Shown: positions 36,431 to 46,682, numbered from the stretch's first letter. The stretch: DNA of 64,000 nucleotides from Tumebacillus avium (GCF_002162355.1 NZ_CP021434.1:4580001-4644000); one strand, 5' to 3'. Notes: generated from the letters alone by a model not told the origin. Translations and numbers: made by a program.

Positions 36431-37036
36431 ATGAACCAGCCTGTACAGTTTACGTTGGTGCGCCACGGAGAGACGATTTGGAACCGCGAGATGCGGCTGC
36501 AAGGCTCCAAGGACATCCCCCTGTCGGAAGCGGGTCTGGACCAGGCGGAGCGGGTCGCCGCGCGCCTTTCCGGTGAAACGTTCCATGTCCTCTACTCCAG
36601 CCGCTTGCAGCGCGCCCACAAGACGGGTGAAAGAATCGCCGCGGTGTCCGGTGTCCCGCATCATGTGCACGAAGACCTGCGCGAGCGCCACTACGGCGAA
36701 GTCGAAGGGTTCACCCGCGAGCAGATCCTCGACCGCTATCCGGACTTCTGGACACCCGGGCAGACGTATGAAGTGGCCGGCGTCGAGTCGTTCGAGGAGT
36801 TGAGCGCCCGCGCCTTTAACGCCGTCAGTCACATCGCCGACCAGCATCCCGGCGAGCACGTCGTCCTCGTCTCCCACGGCGGCACGATCAACGCCTTCCT
36901 CCATGCCATCTCCGGCGGCCAATACGGCTCCGGCGTCAACAAGCTCGGCAACACCAGCGTCACCCGCGTGATCCGCGAAGCGGACGGCACATGGAAGATC
37001 ATCGATGTCGGCTGCACCGCGCATCTTGAATCATAA
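36431..37036 (+). CDS. Histidine phosphatase (phosphoglycerate mutase-like)
   Basis: 201 residues. The phosphohistidine motif is LVRHGETIWN, followed by RLQGSKDIPLSEAG; the second catalytic set is the Glu in RHYGEVEGF and the His in VSHGGTINAF. These match broad-specificity phosphatases and alpha-ribazole phosphatase-like enzymes rather than glycolytic mutase. AAGGTGTG upstream of the ATG. Monocistronic. Confidence 0.92.
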   Translation: MNQPVQFTLVRHGETIWNREMRLQGSKDIPLSEAGLDQAERVAARLSGETFHVLYSSRLQRAHKTGERIAAVSGVPHHVHEDLRERHYGEVEGFTREQILDRYPDFWTPGQTYEVAGVESFEELSARAFNAVSHIADQHPGEHVVLVSHGGTINAFLHAISGGQYGSGVNKLGNTSVTRVIREADGTWKIIDVGCTAHLES

Positions 37037-37067
37037 AAAAGGAGTGCCCTCGGGCACTCCTTTTTCG
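37035..37067. terminator. Terminator shared by the phosphatase gene and gcvPB
   Basis: AAAGGAGTGCCC and GGGCACTCCTTT pair perfectly with A- and T-runs on both sides. Confidence 0.88.
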
Positions 37068-37068
37068 T

Positions 37069-38538
37069 TTAGCCTTCGTAGCTGAAACGGAGCACCGGGT
37101 TGCGGGCTGCGGTCGTTTCGTCGAGGCGGTTGACTTTGGTGTTGTACGGAGCGTTTTTGATCAGGTCGGCATTCTCTTCCGCTTCTTTGGCGATCTTGAT
37201 CATCAGGTCGCAGAAGCCGTCCAGCGTTTGCAGGTTCTCCGTCTCGGTCGGCTCGATCATGATCGCTTCTTCCACGTTCAGCGGGAAGTAGATCGTCGGC
37301 GGATGTACCCCGAAGTCGAGCAGGCGCTTCGCCACGTCGAGCGTCTTGACGCCGAATTCTTTTTTCAGACGGCGGCCGGACAGGACGAACTCATGCTTGC
37401 AGATGCGGTCATACGGCAGCTCGAAGTGCGGCTGCAGGCGGCGCATCATGTAGTTGGCGTTGAGCACAGCATCTTCGGTGACGCGCTTCAGGCCGTCCGG
37501 ACCCATCGTGCGGATGTAGGAGTACGCGCGCACGTTGATGCCGAAGTTGCCCCAGAAGCCTTTGACTTTGCCGATCGACTGCGGACGATCCCAGTTCAGC
37601 ACGTAGGAGCCGTCCCCTGCCTGTTCCACGCGCGGTTTCGGCAGGAACGGGATCAGCTCTTTCTTCACGCCGACCGGACCGGAACCCGGACCGCCGCCGC
37701 CGTGCGGGGTGGTGAACGTCTTGTGCAAGTTCAAGTGCACCACGTCAAAGCCCATGTCGCCCGGACGCGCATAGCCGAGAATCGCGTTCGCGTTTGCGCC
37801 GTCGTAGTAGAGCATGCCGCCAGCAGCATGGACGATCTCGGAGATCTCGATGATCTGGTCTTCGAACAGGCCGAGGGTGGACGGGTTGGTCAGCATCAGA
37901 GCTGCCGTGTCTTCGTTGACGACTGCGCGGAGCGCGTCGAGGTCAACGCCGCCCTGCTCGTTCGACTTGACGGTGACGGTGCGGTAGCCGGCAACGGTCG
38001 CCGACGCCGGGTTGGTGCCGTGCGCGGAGTCCGGAACGATGACGGTGGTGCGCTTTTCACCGCGCGCTTCATGGTAGGCGCGGATCATCATCAGGCCGGT
38101 CCATTCGCCGTGCGCGCCTGCTGCCGGCTGCAAGGACACTTCGTCCATGCCGGTGATTTCAGCCAGCTCGGTCTGCAGCTTGAACATCAGTTCGAGCGCG
38201 CCTTGCACCTGCTCTTGCGGCTGCAGCGGGTGGATCTGCGCAAAGCCCGGGATGGCAGCAGCCTTCTCGTTGCGCTTCGGGTTGTATTTCATCGTGCAGG
38301 AGCCGAGCGGATAGAAGCCGTCGTCCACACCGTGGTTGCGCTTGGACAGTTCGGTGAAGTGGCGCACGAGGTCGAGCTCGGCCATTTCCGGCAGCGCCGC
38401 CGGGGTGCTGCGGATGTATGCTTGCGGGATCAGGTTCTCGATCGGCTCTTCCGGCACGTCGAGCTCCGGCAGGCTGTACGAGATGCGGCCCGGTTCGCTC
38501 AATTCAAAAATCAATGCTTTATCTTTCTCTTGACGCAT
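37069..38538 (-). CDS. gcvPB: Glycine dehydrogenase (decarboxylating) subunit 2
   Basis: PLP-binding half of the P protein of the glycine cleavage system. The cofactor lysine lies in [20 protein letters not shown]. 489 residues, as usual for the split P protein of Firmicutes. ATG overlaps the gcvPA stop by one base (TAATG), so the two are translationally coupled. Confidence 0.97.
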   Translation of the reverse strand: MRQEKDKALIFELSEPGRISYSLPELDVPEEPIENLIPQAYIRSTPAALPEMAELDLVRHFTELSKRNHGVDDGFYPLGSCTMKYNPKRNEKAAAIPGFAQIHPLQPQEQVQGALELMFKLQTELAEITGMDEVSLQPAAGAHGEWTGLMMIRAYHEARGEKRTTVIVPDSAHGTNPASATVAGYRTVTVKSNEQGGVDLDALRAVVNEDTAALMLTNPSTLGLFEDQIIEISEIVHAAGGMLYYDGANANAILGYARPGDMGFDVVHLNLHKTFTTPHGGGGPGSGPVGVKKELIPFLPKPRVEQAGDGSYVLNWDRPQSIGKVKGFWGNFGINVRAYSYIRTMGPDGLKRVTEDAVLNANYMMRRLQPHFELPYDRICKHEFVLSGRRLKKEFGVKTLDVAKRLLDFGVHPPTIYFPLNVEEAIMIEPTETENLQTLDGFCDLMIKIAKEAEENADLIKNAPYNTKVNRLDETTAARNPVLRFSYEG

Positions 38539-39890
38539 TACAGGATCGCCTCCAGTCTTTCAGCCAACAGGTCAATATCTTGTTTCGTGCGCAGTTCGGT
38601 CACGGCGATCAGCATCGCGCCTTTGTATTCCGGATAGGTTGTGCCGATGTCATAGCCGCCGATGATCTTGCTTTCGAGCAGCTTCTTGTTGACTTCAGCC
38701 ACGTCGCCTTCGACCTGGATCGCAAACTCGTTGAAGAACGGCGCGTTATCAAACAGAGCTTTTACTTTCGGGATCGCGGTCAGGCGCTTAAACGCATAGT
38801 GCGCTTTTTGCAGGTTGAGACGCGCGACTTCCTGGAAGCCCTGTTTGCCCATGTAGGAAGCGTAGACGGTTGCAGCCAATGCGTTCAGCGCCTGGTTGGA
38901 GCAGATGTTGGAGGACGCTTTTTCGCGGCGGATGTGCTGCTCGCGCGCTTGCAGGGTCAAAACGAAGGCGCGGCGGCCGTCCAAGTCGGTCGTTTGGCCA
39001 ACGACGCGGCCCGGGATGCGGCGCACTTGATCTTTTTTAACAGCCAGCATGCCGAGGTACGGACCGCCGTAGGAGATGCGGTTGCCCATCGACTGGCCTT
39101 CGCCGACGACGATGTCAGCGTCAAACTTGCCCGGCGCTTCCAGCACGCCCATGGCGATCGGGTTGACGGAGACGACGAACAGAGCTTTTTTGCTGTGCGC
39201 CAGATCGCTGATCTTTTGCAGTTCTTCGATGCCGCCGAAGAAGTTCGGGTATTGCACGAAGACGCCGGCTACGGTGTCGTCGAGCTTGGCTTCGAGTTCA
39301 TTCAGGTCGAGCAAGCCGTTTGCGAGGCCCACTTCCACCACTTCGATGTTTTGGCCGTATGCGTAGGTCTTCAGCACTTCACGGTACTCCGGGTTGACGG
39401 AGCGCGCAACGATGACTTTGCTGCGGCGGGTCGCGGAGCAAGCGATAAACGCCGCTTCGCCAAACGCGGTCGGGCCGTCATACATCGACGCGTTCGAGAC
39501 GTCCATGCCGGTCAGTTCGCAGACGATGGTCTGGTATTCGAAGATCGCCTGCAAGGTGCCTTGGGAGATCTCCGGCTGGTACGGGGTGTAGGCGGTGAAG
39601 AACTCGGAACGGCCGATGATCGCTTCGACGACAGCCGGGATGTGGTGCTGGTAAGCGCCTGCGCCGAGGAAGTTGATGTTGTCCTCGAGGTTGGCGTTTT
39701 TCGAAGCGAGTTCGTTAAAGTAACGATACAGTTCCACTTCGGACAGTTCTTTCGGAATGTTCAGGTCGCGGCCAAGGCGTGCGCGCTCCGGGATGTCTTG
39801 GAAGAGGTCTTCCACTTTTTCGACGCCCAGGAAGTCGAGCATTTTTTTGCGGTCCGCTTCCGTGTTCGGAATATAGCTGAATTTGTTCAC
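38538..39890 (-). CDS. gcvPA: Glycine dehydrogenase (decarboxylating) subunit 1
   Basis: Partner half of the split P protein. [19 protein letters not shown] and the glycine-rich [12 protein letters not shown] are characteristic. 450 residues. GTG start with GGGAGG upstream, 18 bases after gcvT. Confidence 0.97.
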   Translation of the reverse strand: MNKFSYIPNTEADRKKMLDFLGVEKVEDLFQDIPERARLGRDLNIPKELSEVELYRYFNELASKNANLEDNINFLGAGAYQHHIPAVVEAIIGRSEFFTAYTPYQPEISQGTLQAIFEYQTIVCELTGMDVSNASMYDGPTAFGEAAFIACSATRRSKVIVARSVNPEYREVLKTYAYGQNIEVVEVGLANGLLDLNELEAKLDDTVAGVFVQYPNFFGGIEELQKISDLAHSKKALFVVSVNPIAMGVLEAPGKFDADIVVGEGQSMGNRISYGGPYLGMLAVKKDQVRRIPGRVVGQTTDLDGRRAFVLTLQAREQHIRREKASSNICSNQALNALAATVYASYMGKQGFQEVARLNLQKAHYAFKRLTAIPKVKALFDNAPFFNEFAIQVEGDVAEVNKKLLESKIIGGYDIGTTYPEYKGAMLIAVTELRTKQDIDLLAERLEAIL

Positions 39891-39908
39891 TCAGGTTGGC
39901 CTCCCTTA

Positions 39909-41006
39909 TTACTTCTGACGCTTGTAAAACGGCGTTTTGATGATGACACCTTTGACAGCCTTGTTGCGGATGATCACGTCGAGCTCCTGGCCGATCGTTG
40001 CGTACTCGACGTCGATCAGCGCGAGACCGATGTTTTTCTTGACGGTCGGGCCCATCGTGCCGGTGGTGACTTCACCGATCTTCTTGCCGTCCACCTGCAC
40101 TTCATAGTGGGTGCGCGGGATGCCGCGCTCGATCATTTCGAAGCCGACGAGCTTGCGTTTCACGCCTTCTTCTTTTTGCTTCGCCAGCGCGTCGCGGCCG
40201 ATGAAGTCAGGTTTGTCCAGTTTGACGAAGAAGCCGAGGCCCGATTCGAGCGGCGAGATGTCTTGGGTGATCTCCTGGCCGTAGAGCGGCAGGCGCGCTT
40301 CAAAGCGCAGCGTATCGCGGGCGCCGAGACCGATCGGCAGCACACCGTCTGCTTTGCCGGTCGCGAGGATCGAATCCCACAGCTTGGCGACATCGGATGC
40401 CGCGCAGTACAGTTCAAAGCCGTCTTCGCCGGTGTAGCCGGTGCGGGAGACGAGGCATTTGACGCCTGCTACGTCGACGTTTTCGAGGAACCAGTAGTAT
40501 TTGATCTGCGAAAGGTCGGTCTCAGTCATCTTTTGCAGCACTTGCTCCGCCAGCGGGCCTTGCAGAGCGAGCTGTGCGGTTTCTTCGGAAGCGTTGCGGA
40601 TCGACACGTCGCCAAATGCGTGCTCTTGCACCCACGCGAAGTCTTTTTCGATGTTTGACGCGTTCACGACGATCAGGTAGTTGTTGTCGCCTTTTTTGTA
40701 GACGAGCAGGTCGTCGACCACGCCGCCGTTTTCGTAGCACATCGGGGAGTACAGCGCTTGGCCGTCGGCCAGCTTGGAAGCGTCGTTGGTGATCCACTTT
40801 TGGATGTTCGCCAATGCGTCGCTGCCGCTCACTTCAAGTTCGCCCATGTGAGAGACGTCGAACAGGCCGGCGCGGGTGCGCACCGCTTCATGTTCTTCGA
40901 GGATGCCGGAGTACTGCACCGGCAGCGCCCAGCCGCCGAAATCGATGATCTTGCCGTTATAGTTCGGGTACACTTCGAACAAAGGTGTTTTCTTCAAATG
41001 GTCCAT
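39909..41006 (-). CDS. gcvT: Aminomethyltransferase (T protein)
   Basis: Transfers the methylene group from the lipoylated H protein to tetrahydrofolate. Family motifs [29 protein letters not shown] and [12 protein letters not shown] are present. ATG with AAGGAGGT upstream. First gene after a glycine riboswitch. The H-protein gene is not in this window. Confidence 0.97.
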   Translation of the reverse strand: MDHLKKTPLFEVYPNYNGKIIDFGGWALPVQYSGILEEHEAVRTRAGLFDVSHMGELEVSGSDALANIQKWITNDASKLADGQALYSPMCYENGGVVDDLLVYKKGDNNYLIVVNASNIEKDFAWVQEHAFGDVSIRNASEETAQLALQGPLAEQVLQKMTETDLSQIKYYWFLENVDVAGVKCLVSRTGYTGEDGFELYCAASDVAKLWDSILATGKADGVLPIGLGARDTLRFEARLPLYGQEITQDISPLESGLGFFVKLDKPDFIGRDALAKQKEEGVKRKLVGFEMIERGIPRTHYEVQVDGKKIGEVTTGTMGPTVKKNIGLALIDVEYATIGQELDVIIRNKAVKGVIIKTPFYKRQK

Positions 41007-41036
41007 CTAAATACCTCCTTGGGCATGTATGAGATC

Positions 41037-41076
41037 AAAAAAGGAGACACGTATGCCTGTTAGGCCCGGTCTCCTC
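41037..41076 (-). terminator. Riboswitch-controlled terminator before gcvT
   Basis: On the minus strand GGAGAC pairs with GTCTCC around a smaller inner hairpin (GGCC/GGC) and is followed by TTTTTT. Its left arm directly follows and partly overlaps the end of the second aptamer, so ligand binding can compete with it. Confidence 0.75.
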
Positions 41077-41270
41077 TGTACACTTTACCTGAGAGTTTTA
41101 CACCTTGGGTGGCCGAATGGTCGGCTCTCTCCAGAGTTGCGTCCCGCGGCGGTACTTTTTGCCTGAGAGATTCGCATACATCCTTGGGCGGGACGCTGCT
41201 TGCTCCTTCGGCGTCACAGGAGGCTCGTTTTTCGGTCAAAAAACGAACATTGTGCTCTCTCCCACCGACG
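41070..41270 (-). promoter_or_regulatory. Tandem glycine riboswitch
   Basis: Two aptamers can be read on the minus strand. The first has GGGAGAG, GACGCCGAAGGAGCAA and AATCTCTCAGGCAAAAAG. The linker AACTCTGGAGAG leads to the second, with CCACCCAAGGTGT and AAACTCTCAGGTAAAG and closing ACAGAG. These are the conserved elements of Bacillus gcvT glycine riboswitches, which switch expression on when glycine is abundant. Confidence 0.92.
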
Positions 41271-41302
41271 ATCATTCGCAATTATTGATTGGTTACGCAT
41301 CC

Positions 41303-41308
41303 ATCATA
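41303..41308 (-). promoter_or_regulatory. Extended -10 promoter of the gcv operon
   Basis: On the minus strand TGATATGAT gives TG-N-TATGAT, about 35 bases before the riboswitch; TTCCAA 16 bases upstream is a weak -35. Confidence 0.55.
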
Positions 41309-41401
41309 TCACAATCTCACCCATTTGGAACCGTCCCTCGAAAAATTTTCCCCTTTTGTGGTCATACTATCCATACAAGTTGTCGACGGAGGTGGAATCA
41401 G

Positions 41402-43084
41402 TTGGAAAAGACTCGCTTCGTGCCCGATTTGGACTGGCAAGAAGGTGTGGCCGACCTGCTGTTTGAGCGCGAGAAGAACAACGAGTGGGATTCGTGGGAG
41501 CTGTTCCGGCTGGCTCTGGAAGCGGAAAAGACGCGTGTGGTGCCCAATTTTGACCAGTTGATCTGCATGCAGCAGTTGCCGGAGATCACGCCGTTCCCCC
41601 ATCAGATTGAGACGGCGAAGAAGGTGCTTAATGAGCTGCATGGGAGAGCGATCTTGGCCGATGAGGTTGGGCTTGGCAAGACGATCGAGGCCGGGTTGAT
41701 TTTGAAGGAGTATTTGATCAGGGGTCTGGTGAAGAAGGTGTTGATTCTCGTGCCTTCTTCTTTGGTGATTCAATGGGTGCGGGAGTTGAGCTCGAAGTTT
41801 AAGATTCAGGCTTGGGCGCAGAAAAATACGTACAGTTGGACCGATTATGACATCGTGGTCTCCTCGATCGACACGGCCAAGCGGGATGTGCACCGGGAGA
41901 TCGTGCTGGCCCAGGACTGGGACTTGGTGATCGTCGACGAGGCACACAAGCTGAAGAACCGCAAGTCGAAGAACTGGGAGCTGATCAACACGCTGCGCAA
42001 GAAGTACTTGCTGCTGCTGACGGCAACTCCGGTGCAGAATGATATGAAGGAATTGTATAACTTGATCACCTTATTGAAACCGGGTCAATTAGGCTCATCG
42101 ACGGAGTACTCCAGCACGTTTATGGAGAATAAACGGTTGCCGAAAAATCGCGGTGAGTTAAAAGAAGCGCTGTCCGAAGTGATGATTCGCAATAAACGCT
42201 CCGAAGGCGGCGTGCAATTTACGAAGCGCATCGTCGAATCGATCATGCTGGAGCTGTCCGATGATGAGCGGGAGTTATATGACAGCGTCAGTGAGTTTAT
42301 CAAGGATCAATATACGGCGATTCGCGAGGAAGGAAAAGGCAATGTGCTGCAGTTGATCAACCTGCAACGGCAGATCTGCTCTTCCCCTTATGCGGCTCTG
42401 GTGTCGTTGAAAGGCATGAAAGAAAGCGAGAAAACGCCGCATGAAATTCGCGACCGCGTCAATCATCTGTACTCGCTGGCTGAAAACATTCCAGCTTATA
42501 CGAAAGTGAATAAGTGTATTGAATTGTTGAAGCAGATCGATGACAAGGTGATTATTTTTACCGAGTATCGGGCGACACAGGATTTTATTTTGTATATGCT
42601 CCAGCAAAATGGCATCAAGGCGGTCATGTTTCGGGGCGGTTTTAAGAAAAGCAAGAAAGACTGGATGACCGAACTGTTTAAAAATCGCTTTCAGGTGCTG
42701 GTGGCAACGGAAGCCGGCGGCGAAGGGATCAACTTGCAGTTCTGTAACCATGTGATCAATTTCGACTTGCCCTGGAACCCGATGCGCGTGGAACAAAGGA
42801 TCGGCCGCGTTCACCGCTTGGGTCAGACAAAAGACGTCAATGTTTACAATTTGTCGACGCGGGGAACGATCGAGGAACATATTGTCGGATTGCTGAATGA
42901 AAAGATCAATATGTTTGAGCTGGTGATCGGTGAGCTTGATTTGATCCTTGGCAACTTGAAGGTGGGCAGACAGTTTGATGCGGATATGATGGATCTGCTC
43001 GTCAAAGGCGCTTCGCAGGATGAACTGAAGGCGAAGTATGATGAGCTGGGGCAAAAACTGAAAGAAGCATCGATCAAAGTTTGA
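41402..43084 (+). CDS. yqhH: SNF2-family helicase YqhH
   Basis: Predicted DNA-dependent ATPase. Helicase motifs in order: ADEVGLGKTIEAG (Walker A), VIVDEAHKLKN (DEAH), LLTATPVQND, VIIFTEYRATQDF and EQRIGRVHRLGQTKDV. It lies divergent from gcvT and is followed by yqhG, exactly as in B. subtilis. A TTG start at 41402 is chosen because GGAGGTGG precedes it; this gives 560 residues and avoids reading through the riboswitch region. The cellular role is not known. Confidence 0.92.
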   Translation: MEKTRFVPDLDWQEGVADLLFEREKNNEWDSWELFRLALEAEKTRVVPNFDQLICMQQLPEITPFPHQIETAKKVLNELHGRAILADEVGLGKTIEAGLILKEYLIRGLVKKVLILVPSSLVIQWVRELSSKFKIQAWAQKNTYSWTDYDIVVSSIDTAKRDVHREIVLAQDWDLVIVDEAHKLKNRKSKNWELINTLRKKYLLLLTATPVQNDMKELYNLITLLKPGQLGSSTEYSSTFMENKRLPKNRGELKEALSEVMIRNKRSEGGVQFTKRIVESIMLELSDDERELYDSVSEFIKDQYTAIREEGKGNVLQLINLQRQICSSPYAALVSLKGMKESEKTPHEIRDRVNHLYSLAENIPAYTKVNKCIELLKQIDDKVIIFTEYRATQDFILYMLQQNGIKAVMFRGGFKKSKKDWMTELFKNRFQVLVATEAGGEGINLQFCNHVINFDLPWNPMRVEQRIGRVHRLGQTKDVNVYNLSTRGTIEEHIVGLLNEKINMFELVIGELDLILGNLKVGRQFDADMMDLLVKGASQDELKAKYDELGQKLKEASIKV

Positions 43085-43127
43085 CAGGTTTGACAGGTAT
43101 CCACCGCGATTCGAAAGGAGGGGTTTT

Positions 43128-44000
43128 GTGGAGAACAAGCAGGAGATTCAGGATTTCTGCAGGCGGTATTTTGAGGCTGTGGGGGCTCCTATTTTGATTG
43201 ATCAGGAGGACTTTTTGCAGGTGGAACTGCCGAGGGAGATCGACAAGGAGCTGACCGACCGGCCATATTATTGGATGTACGTCGAGGCGATGGGTCAGGA
43301 CGTGCCAAATTCGGTGCTGTCGCTCGCGTTTGATCCGGACTTGGAGATCGAAGGTGTGGAAAGAATGGAATTTGTGACCCTGGGGAGCTTTCGGCTGAAC
43401 AAGATCATCGAATCGACACAGAAACGCGGACGCATCACCCGCGCCTATCAAAAAGTCAGCGCGAAGCCGCTCGCGCCTTATTTGATGACGACGTTTAAGT
43501 TGTCGTTTATCGCCGACCGGCGGCGGGACGAGATCGTGTCCTACGGCGTTCACCTCGGGAACGGGTCGTTGGTGCGGGATTTTTATGAACGCGTGGAAAC
43601 GTTGGCGTTTGGGGAATCGCCCGGCGTTGGGGCGATGGTGCAGCCGGCCGGACTGTCGCTTACAGAAGGATATCGCCGCCTGAAACAAAGCCTGATCGCA
43701 GAGATTGAAGGACTGGATCACTCGTGGGCGGAAGAAGCAGACGCTCATTTGGCGCAGGAGTTGGAACAGCTCGAGACCTATTATGAGTCGCTGGGGCTGG
43801 TCAATGCTGACGATGCGAAGACCGAAGACGACAAAGAAAAAAAGGCTGCGATGTACGCAGCCGAACGGGAATTGAGGATCGCCGAGTTGAAATGGCGCTG
43901 CGCTCCCCGCGTGCAGGTGGAACCGTTTCATTTTGGCATGCTCTATGTCGCGGAAGACGCGCTGAGGAACACGCTGACCGGGAACCGGCTGTCGATGTAG
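43128..44000 (+). CDS. yqhG: YqhG-like protein
   Basis: 290 residues, soluble, family of unknown function found next to yqhH in Bacillales. Recognisable parts are FCRRYFEAVGAPIL near the N-terminus, LPREIDKELTDRPYYWMYVE and RVQVEPFHFGMLYV near the end. GTG start with GGAGGGG upstream, 43 bases after yqhH. Its last 58 bases overlap the 3' end of the gene on the other strand. Confidence 0.88.
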   Translation: MENKQEIQDFCRRYFEAVGAPILIDQEDFLQVELPREIDKELTDRPYYWMYVEAMGQDVPNSVLSLAFDPDLEIEGVERMEFVTLGSFRLNKIIESTQKRGRITRAYQKVSAKPLAPYLMTTFKLSFIADRRRDEIVSYGVHLGNGSLVRDFYERVETLAFGESPGVGAMVQPAGLSLTEGYRRLKQSLIAEIEGLDHSWAEEADAHLAQELEQLETYYESLGLVNADDAKTEDDKEKKAAMYAAERELRIAELKWRCAPRVQVEPFHFGMLYVAEDALRNTLTGNRLSM

Positions 44001-44854
44001 ACGCTTTCCGTCTCCGGGGTGAACGGGTTGCGGACTTGCAGATAAGCCGCTTCGCCCTGCGATACCACTTTGGTCACTTGCAAGGCGATGGTCAGCTTGT
44101 CGGGGACAGCATCGTAAACAATATAAGACGGCTCGGTGAAGGTGTCCCCTGCTGCGTAGCTGCGCAGTTGGCGGACGCCTTTTTCGTTGTCATCCGGCTC
44201 CAGTTTGAGCTGGCCGAAACGGCCGGTGGCATACAAGGCATCGCTGTCCGGCGAGTTCGAAACCTCGACTTCATGTTCGACCGTTGACTGCCGGGCTGCG
44301 ACAGTTGCACCTGACGCTGGAACTTTGTTTTTCAACTCGCCCCAAGGCAAGGTCTCTCCTGTTTGCAAGTTATAGAGATCCAGCGTGTCGCCATCGGTGT
44401 GGTAGTAGACCAGATGCAGCATCGGTCCGGCATAGATGTAGCCTTCGGTCAGCTCTTTGCCCTGCAAGTGCTCCGGCAAGGTTGGAACCGCGCCGCGGCT
44501 GAACTCGTAAACGTGTTGCCCGTCCGGCGAGGTGACGAGATAACCGGCAGGCTGCCCGTTTGCCTGGACACTCCACAGGAGCGCCTGTTGCCGGCCTTCC
44601 GGGTTGTGCAGGCTCCGCACCAGCTGTGCTGCGGCCCCTTGCCACTCCGTATAGGTGGAAATCGCCGAAATGCGGTGTAAAAGTGCGGTAATATCAACAG
44701 CTTGCGAGCTGGTAGAGATTGAGGTGTCTGCTTGTTGCTGCTTTCTTTCCTCCGGCTGCTGCTGTGCAGCAAGCGGCGCTTCCGCAAGCGTCGGGATCGA
44801 CGTGGCGGTGAGCAGCAGGGTCAACATGGTCAGCGTGCGGAATTTTTGTCCCAT
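43943..44854 (-). CDS. Secreted protein of unknown function
   Basis: 303 residues with a signal peptide (FRTLTMLTLLLTATSIPTLAEA). A Gln-rich stretch (AAQQQPEERKQQQADTS) comes next, and then a beta-rich part that includes SVQANGQPAGYLVTSPDGQH and GYIYAGPMLHLVYYHTDGDT. I recognise no family. It overlaps the 3' end of yqhG tail to tail, so the annotated C-terminus should be treated with care. AAAGGAG lies twelve bases before the ATG. Confidence 0.75.
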   Translation of the reverse strand: MGQKFRTLTMLTLLLTATSIPTLAEAPLAAQQQPEERKQQQADTSISTSSQAVDITALLHRISAISTYTEWQGAAAQLVRSLHNPEGRQQALLWSVQANGQPAGYLVTSPDGQHVYEFSRGAVPTLPEHLQGKELTEGYIYAGPMLHLVYYHTDGDTLDLYNLQTGETLPWGELKNKVPASGATVAARQSTVEHEVEVSNSPDSDALYATGRFGQLKLEPDDNEKGVRQLRSYAAGDTFTEPSYIVYDAVPDKLTIALQVTKVVSQGEAAYLQVRNPFTPETESVYIDSRFPVSVFLSASSAT

Positions 44855-44949
44855 CGAGGTTCATCGCTCCTTTGATGCTTCTGTCTCAATGGTAGCGTGT
44901 CCGGGGTGCAATGTATGTTAGAACCTGTCGGGCGATCACATAAATTTTC

Positions 44950-44986
44950 CGACAAAAAAACGACTCTCCGCAAGGAGAGTCGTTTG
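44950..44986 (-). terminator. Terminator of the phnD-like gene
   Basis: On the minus strand ACGACTCTCC and GGAGAGTCGT pair across a TTGC loop and are followed by seven T. Confidence 0.9.
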
Positions 44987-45003
44987 GTGTCGCTTGTATA
45001 AAA

Positions 45004-45915
45004 TTACTCCGGCTTGATGCCCATAACTTCGATCGCTTTGCGAACCGGGTCGAAGTTCTTGTCATCGGAGACAACGAGGTTGTCGAAGGAGTAGATTTCT
45101 TTACCGATGGTTTTGCCTTCTTCGGTCTTCATGATCGCGAGGAAAGCGTCTTGAACTTTCTTGTTGAAAGCATCAGAGAAACCGTTGCGGATGGAAACGG
45201 TGTCGTTCGGGATGTCTTCGGAGTAAGCGAACGGAGTCAGCTTGGTCATTGCATCCGGAACTTCTTTGGTGATGACGGTACGAGCGTCTTCGAAGACGGT
45301 CGCTACATCTACGTCACCGCGAACCAGCGCCATCAGCGCTTTGTCGTGGCCGCCTGCGAGAACCGGCTTCACGTCGGTTTCCGGGTTGATGTTAGCGCCT
45401 TTGAGCATAACTGCCGGGTAGATGTAACCAGCAGCGGAAGATGCGTCAACGAAAGCAATTTTCTTGCCTTTTACGTCTTCGATCTTGTTGAGGGTGGTGT
45501 CGTCAGCACGCTTTACGAACATTGCGCGGTAGGACGGCGAACCGTTACGCTCGGTTTGCAGCAGAACTTTAACTGCTTTCTTCTGGTCGTGTGCGAATAC
45601 GTAGTTGATCGGGTTCAGGAAGCCAACGTCAACTTTCTTCGCTGCCATACCTTCAACCAGACCGTTGAAGTTGGTGGTAACTTGTACTTCTACCGGAATG
45701 CCCAGCTCTTTGGAGAGCAGGTCGCCCAGCGGCTTTGCTTTTGCAGACAGGTTCTCTGCGTTTTGGGACGGAATGAAACCAACGATCAGTTTCTCCGGGT
45801 CTTTTTCGGTTTTTGCAGCTTGATCGCCGCCTTTTTCTTTCTCATCGGAACCGCAGCCAACGATGGTTGCTGCCAAAGCCAAAGTCATACCAACTGCAAA
45901 AGTCTTTTTGAACAT
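45004..45915 (-). CDS. PhnD-like substrate-binding lipoprotein
   Basis: 303 residues: a lipoprotein signal peptide (FKKTFAVGMTLALAATIVGC, lipobox IVGC) and a periplasmic-binding fold of the phosphate/phosphite/phosphonate type (KLIVGFIPSQNAENLSAKAK; VDVGFLNPINYVFAHD; AFVDASSAAGYIYPAVML; GGHDKALMALVRGDVDVA). The related PhnD/PtxB proteins bind phosphonates or phosphite. No permease or ATPase gene is adjacent, so the transporter must lie elsewhere or the protein acts alone. ATG at 45915 after GGGGG. Confidence 0.9.
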   Translation of the reverse strand: MFKKTFAVGMTLALAATIVGCGSDEKEKGGDQAAKTEKDPEKLIVGFIPSQNAENLSAKAKPLGDLLSKELGIPVEVQVTTNFNGLVEGMAAKKVDVGFLNPINYVFAHDQKKAVKVLLQTERNGSPSYRAMFVKRADDTTLNKIEDVKGKKIAFVDASSAAGYIYPAVMLKGANINPETDVKPVLAGGHDKALMALVRGDVDVATVFEDARTVITKEVPDAMTKLTPFAYSEDIPNDTVSIRNGFSDAFNKKVQDAFLAIMKTEEGKTIGKEIYSFDNLVVSDDKNFDPVRKAIEVMGIKPE

Positions 45916-45970
45916 TCGATTTTCCCCCAAATGTGTAAATAGGATCAATAAATGGGCTATTGCCACGATT

Positions 45971-45976
45971 AGTATA
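45971..45976 (-). promoter_or_regulatory. Extended -10 promoter of the phnD-like gene
   Basis: On the minus strand TGTGCTATACT contains TG-N-TATACT, about 55 bases before the ATG. No clear -35. Confidence 0.5.
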
Positions 45977-46082
45977 GCACAATTGGCCCAAAAAGAAATA
46001 TCCGTTTTTTGTAGATTTTGTGAGGATTCATCACAATTCGACAACAAAAGGCTACCTTTGCTGGCAAATTCTTGCGTTTTCG

Positions 46083-46586
46083 CTAGCGCACGCGTTCTTT
46101 CACTCTTTCAAGCTCCGTTTGCAACTCTTGATTGGCCAGACGCAAATACTCCAATTGTTTGCCTTTCAGGCTGTCCAGTTCTCCCATCAAAGCGCGAAGC
46201 TGCTTAAGATCGCGCTTCTGGCGGGCGGCGTGGATCTGCTTTTTCAGCGCTTCCCCCTGTTTGTGCAAAGCATACGCCTGCTTCAGGTTGGCGTGGAAGC
46301 TCTGTAGTTTGCCGTCCACGTCCCGCTGGAACTCTTTGTCCGCTTTGCGCAAGAGTTTGCGCAGTTCGTAGCTGTTGTCCCTCATCTGGTGATTCAGGTG
46401 GCGGATGTTGTGCTCTTTTTGCTTGATCGCGCCCAACTGCCCGCGAAACTTAGTCAGCTCTGCCGTCGTCTGCTGCGTGACGTCGGGCTGCTTTTGCACA
46501 ACCTCCGCAGTTGCATCGGGCGTGGCGCTCACCGTCAGCAGCGTCAAAAGAGACAGTGCCGTCATCTTGCGCAGCCACTTGTTCAT
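46083..46586 (-). CDS. Secreted coiled-coil protein of unknown function
   Basis: 167 residues: signal peptide (MTALSLLTLLTVSATPDATA), then a nearly uninterrupted, highly charged coiled coil rich in Gln, Lys, Leu and Arg (for example NHQMRDNSYELRKLLRKADK). No family recognised. AGAGGTGATGG upstream of the ATG. Upstream of the phnD-like gene on the same strand but separated from it by about 170 bases containing a promoter. Confidence 0.8.
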   Translation of the reverse strand: MNKWLRKMTALSLLTLLTVSATPDATAEVVQKQPDVTQQTTAELTKFRGQLGAIKQKEHNIRHLNHQMRDNSYELRKLLRKADKEFQRDVDGKLQSFHANLKQAYALHKQGEALKKQIHAARQKRDLKQLRALMGELDSLKGKQLEYLRLANQELQTELERVKERVR

Positions 46587-46649
46587 TTGACCATCACCTC
46601 TTACAAGCTAGTATGAGCAGGCCGGCGTTTCCCTATGTATGCCATGCAT

Positions 46650-46682
46650 AAAAAAAGAGAAGGACTTGGGCGTCCTTCTCTC
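46650..46682 (-). terminator. Terminator overlapping the dnaI stop codon
   Basis: On the minus strand AGAGAAGGAC and GTCCTTCTCT pair and are followed by seven T. The stem begins within the last codons of dnaI. Confidence 0.85.

Noticed and set aside
41105..41401. N-terminal extension of yqhH
   Set aside because: It would be encoded antisense to the glycine riboswitch and has no similarity; the TTG at 41402 fits the family length.
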